In this document: piece by piece, positions 48,829 to 48,835 of the stretch
Layout: each line of letters starts with the position of its first letter
How positions within the stretch are numbered: position 1 is the stretch's first letter
NCBI GenBank assembly: GCA_902778725.1
Contig: CACYYS010000016.1
Location: 1 to 48,835, forward strand
DNA length: 48,835 nt
Source: an uncultured Ruminococcus sp.
Lineage (GTDB): Bacteria > Bacillota > Clostridia > Oscillospirales > CAG-272
Direction: 5' to 3'
Notes under the pieces: model-generated
What the model was told of the DNA's origin: nothing
Database searches by the model: none
The model's input: only the letters and a program-made list of their open reading frames with translations
Program-made: the position numbers and the translations under genes

Positions 48829-48835
48829 CCACCCC

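Overview
The window is most likely chromosomal DNA of an uncultured, GC-rich gut or rumen Clostridia-type Firmicute. This is inferred from the family set (Yip1/DUF5696 sugar-transport operon, DUF523, DUF1538 with a PII-like partner, TnpV, BspA-type repeats), strong GGAGG ribosome sites, sigma-70 type promoters nearly all with 17-nt spacers, and tRNA genes that encode CCA. No species can be named from the sequence alone. Most of the window is GC-rich housekeeping and carbohydrate-use DNA. Two stretches (about 24.1-25.5 kb and 35.1-43.2 kb) are visibly richer in A+T and look acquired.

Region 1 (1-5.8 kb): a truncated DUF5107/TPR protein translationally coupled to an SGNH-hydrolase lipoprotein (minus strand). 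Divergent from them is an unusual regulator with a sugar-sensor domain and a C-terminal LuxR-type helix-turn-helix, followed by a citrate synthase-DUF523 pair. Region 2 (5.9-18.4 kb): one long minus-strand operon with a single promoter. In transcript order it encodes a 1008-aa solute-binding protein with carbohydrate-binding-like modules, two ABC permeases, an NHL/TPR/Yip1 membrane protein, a DUF5696 exported protein, and a second pair of permeases. No ATPase is encoded, so one is presumably supplied in trans. Region 3 (18.6-23.9 kb): a D-Ala-D-Ala carboxypeptidase downstream of an AraC regulator, then an ABC exporter (ATPase, permease)-XRE regulator-Maf operon.

Region 4 (24.0-33.6 kb): a 33-codon remnant of a GH43 gene sits beside two A+T-rich foreign-looking genes (one with a HELTH zinc-peptidase motif), then an intact GH43 paralogue. 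Next come a coupled pair of glycosyltransferases (GT28-like and GT2), a lipoprotein joining BspA-type leucine-rich repeats to a polysaccharide deacetylase, and a DUF11 repeat protein. Region 5 (33.6-35.1 kb): an AlkD-type DNA glycosylase and three tRNA genes (Ala-GGC, Ser-TGA, Ser-GGA). The last tRNA is followed by an array of short hairpins and a second copy of its own 3' 20 nt.

Region 6 (35.06-43.25 kb): an 8.2-kb A+T-rich island bounded by 37/38-nt inverted repeats. It carries an XRE regulator, a split sensor kinase (a 7TM/coiled-coil membrane protein and a separate soluble kinase) with its NarL-type response regulator, and an operon of a DUF4870 membrane protein, a large secreted protein, a lipoprotein and a Cys-rich membrane-anchored repeat protein. 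It ends with a TnpV gene containing a 63-bp in-frame palindromic insert. This island is my best candidate for an undescribed signal-controlled cell-surface system. Region 7 (43.25-48.8 kb): another GH43 enzyme, a membrane-anchored propeller-like protein with a conserved coiled-coil protein, a PII-like regulator with a DUF1538 membrane protein, and at the window edge a second hairpin array built on GTGAAAT linkers.
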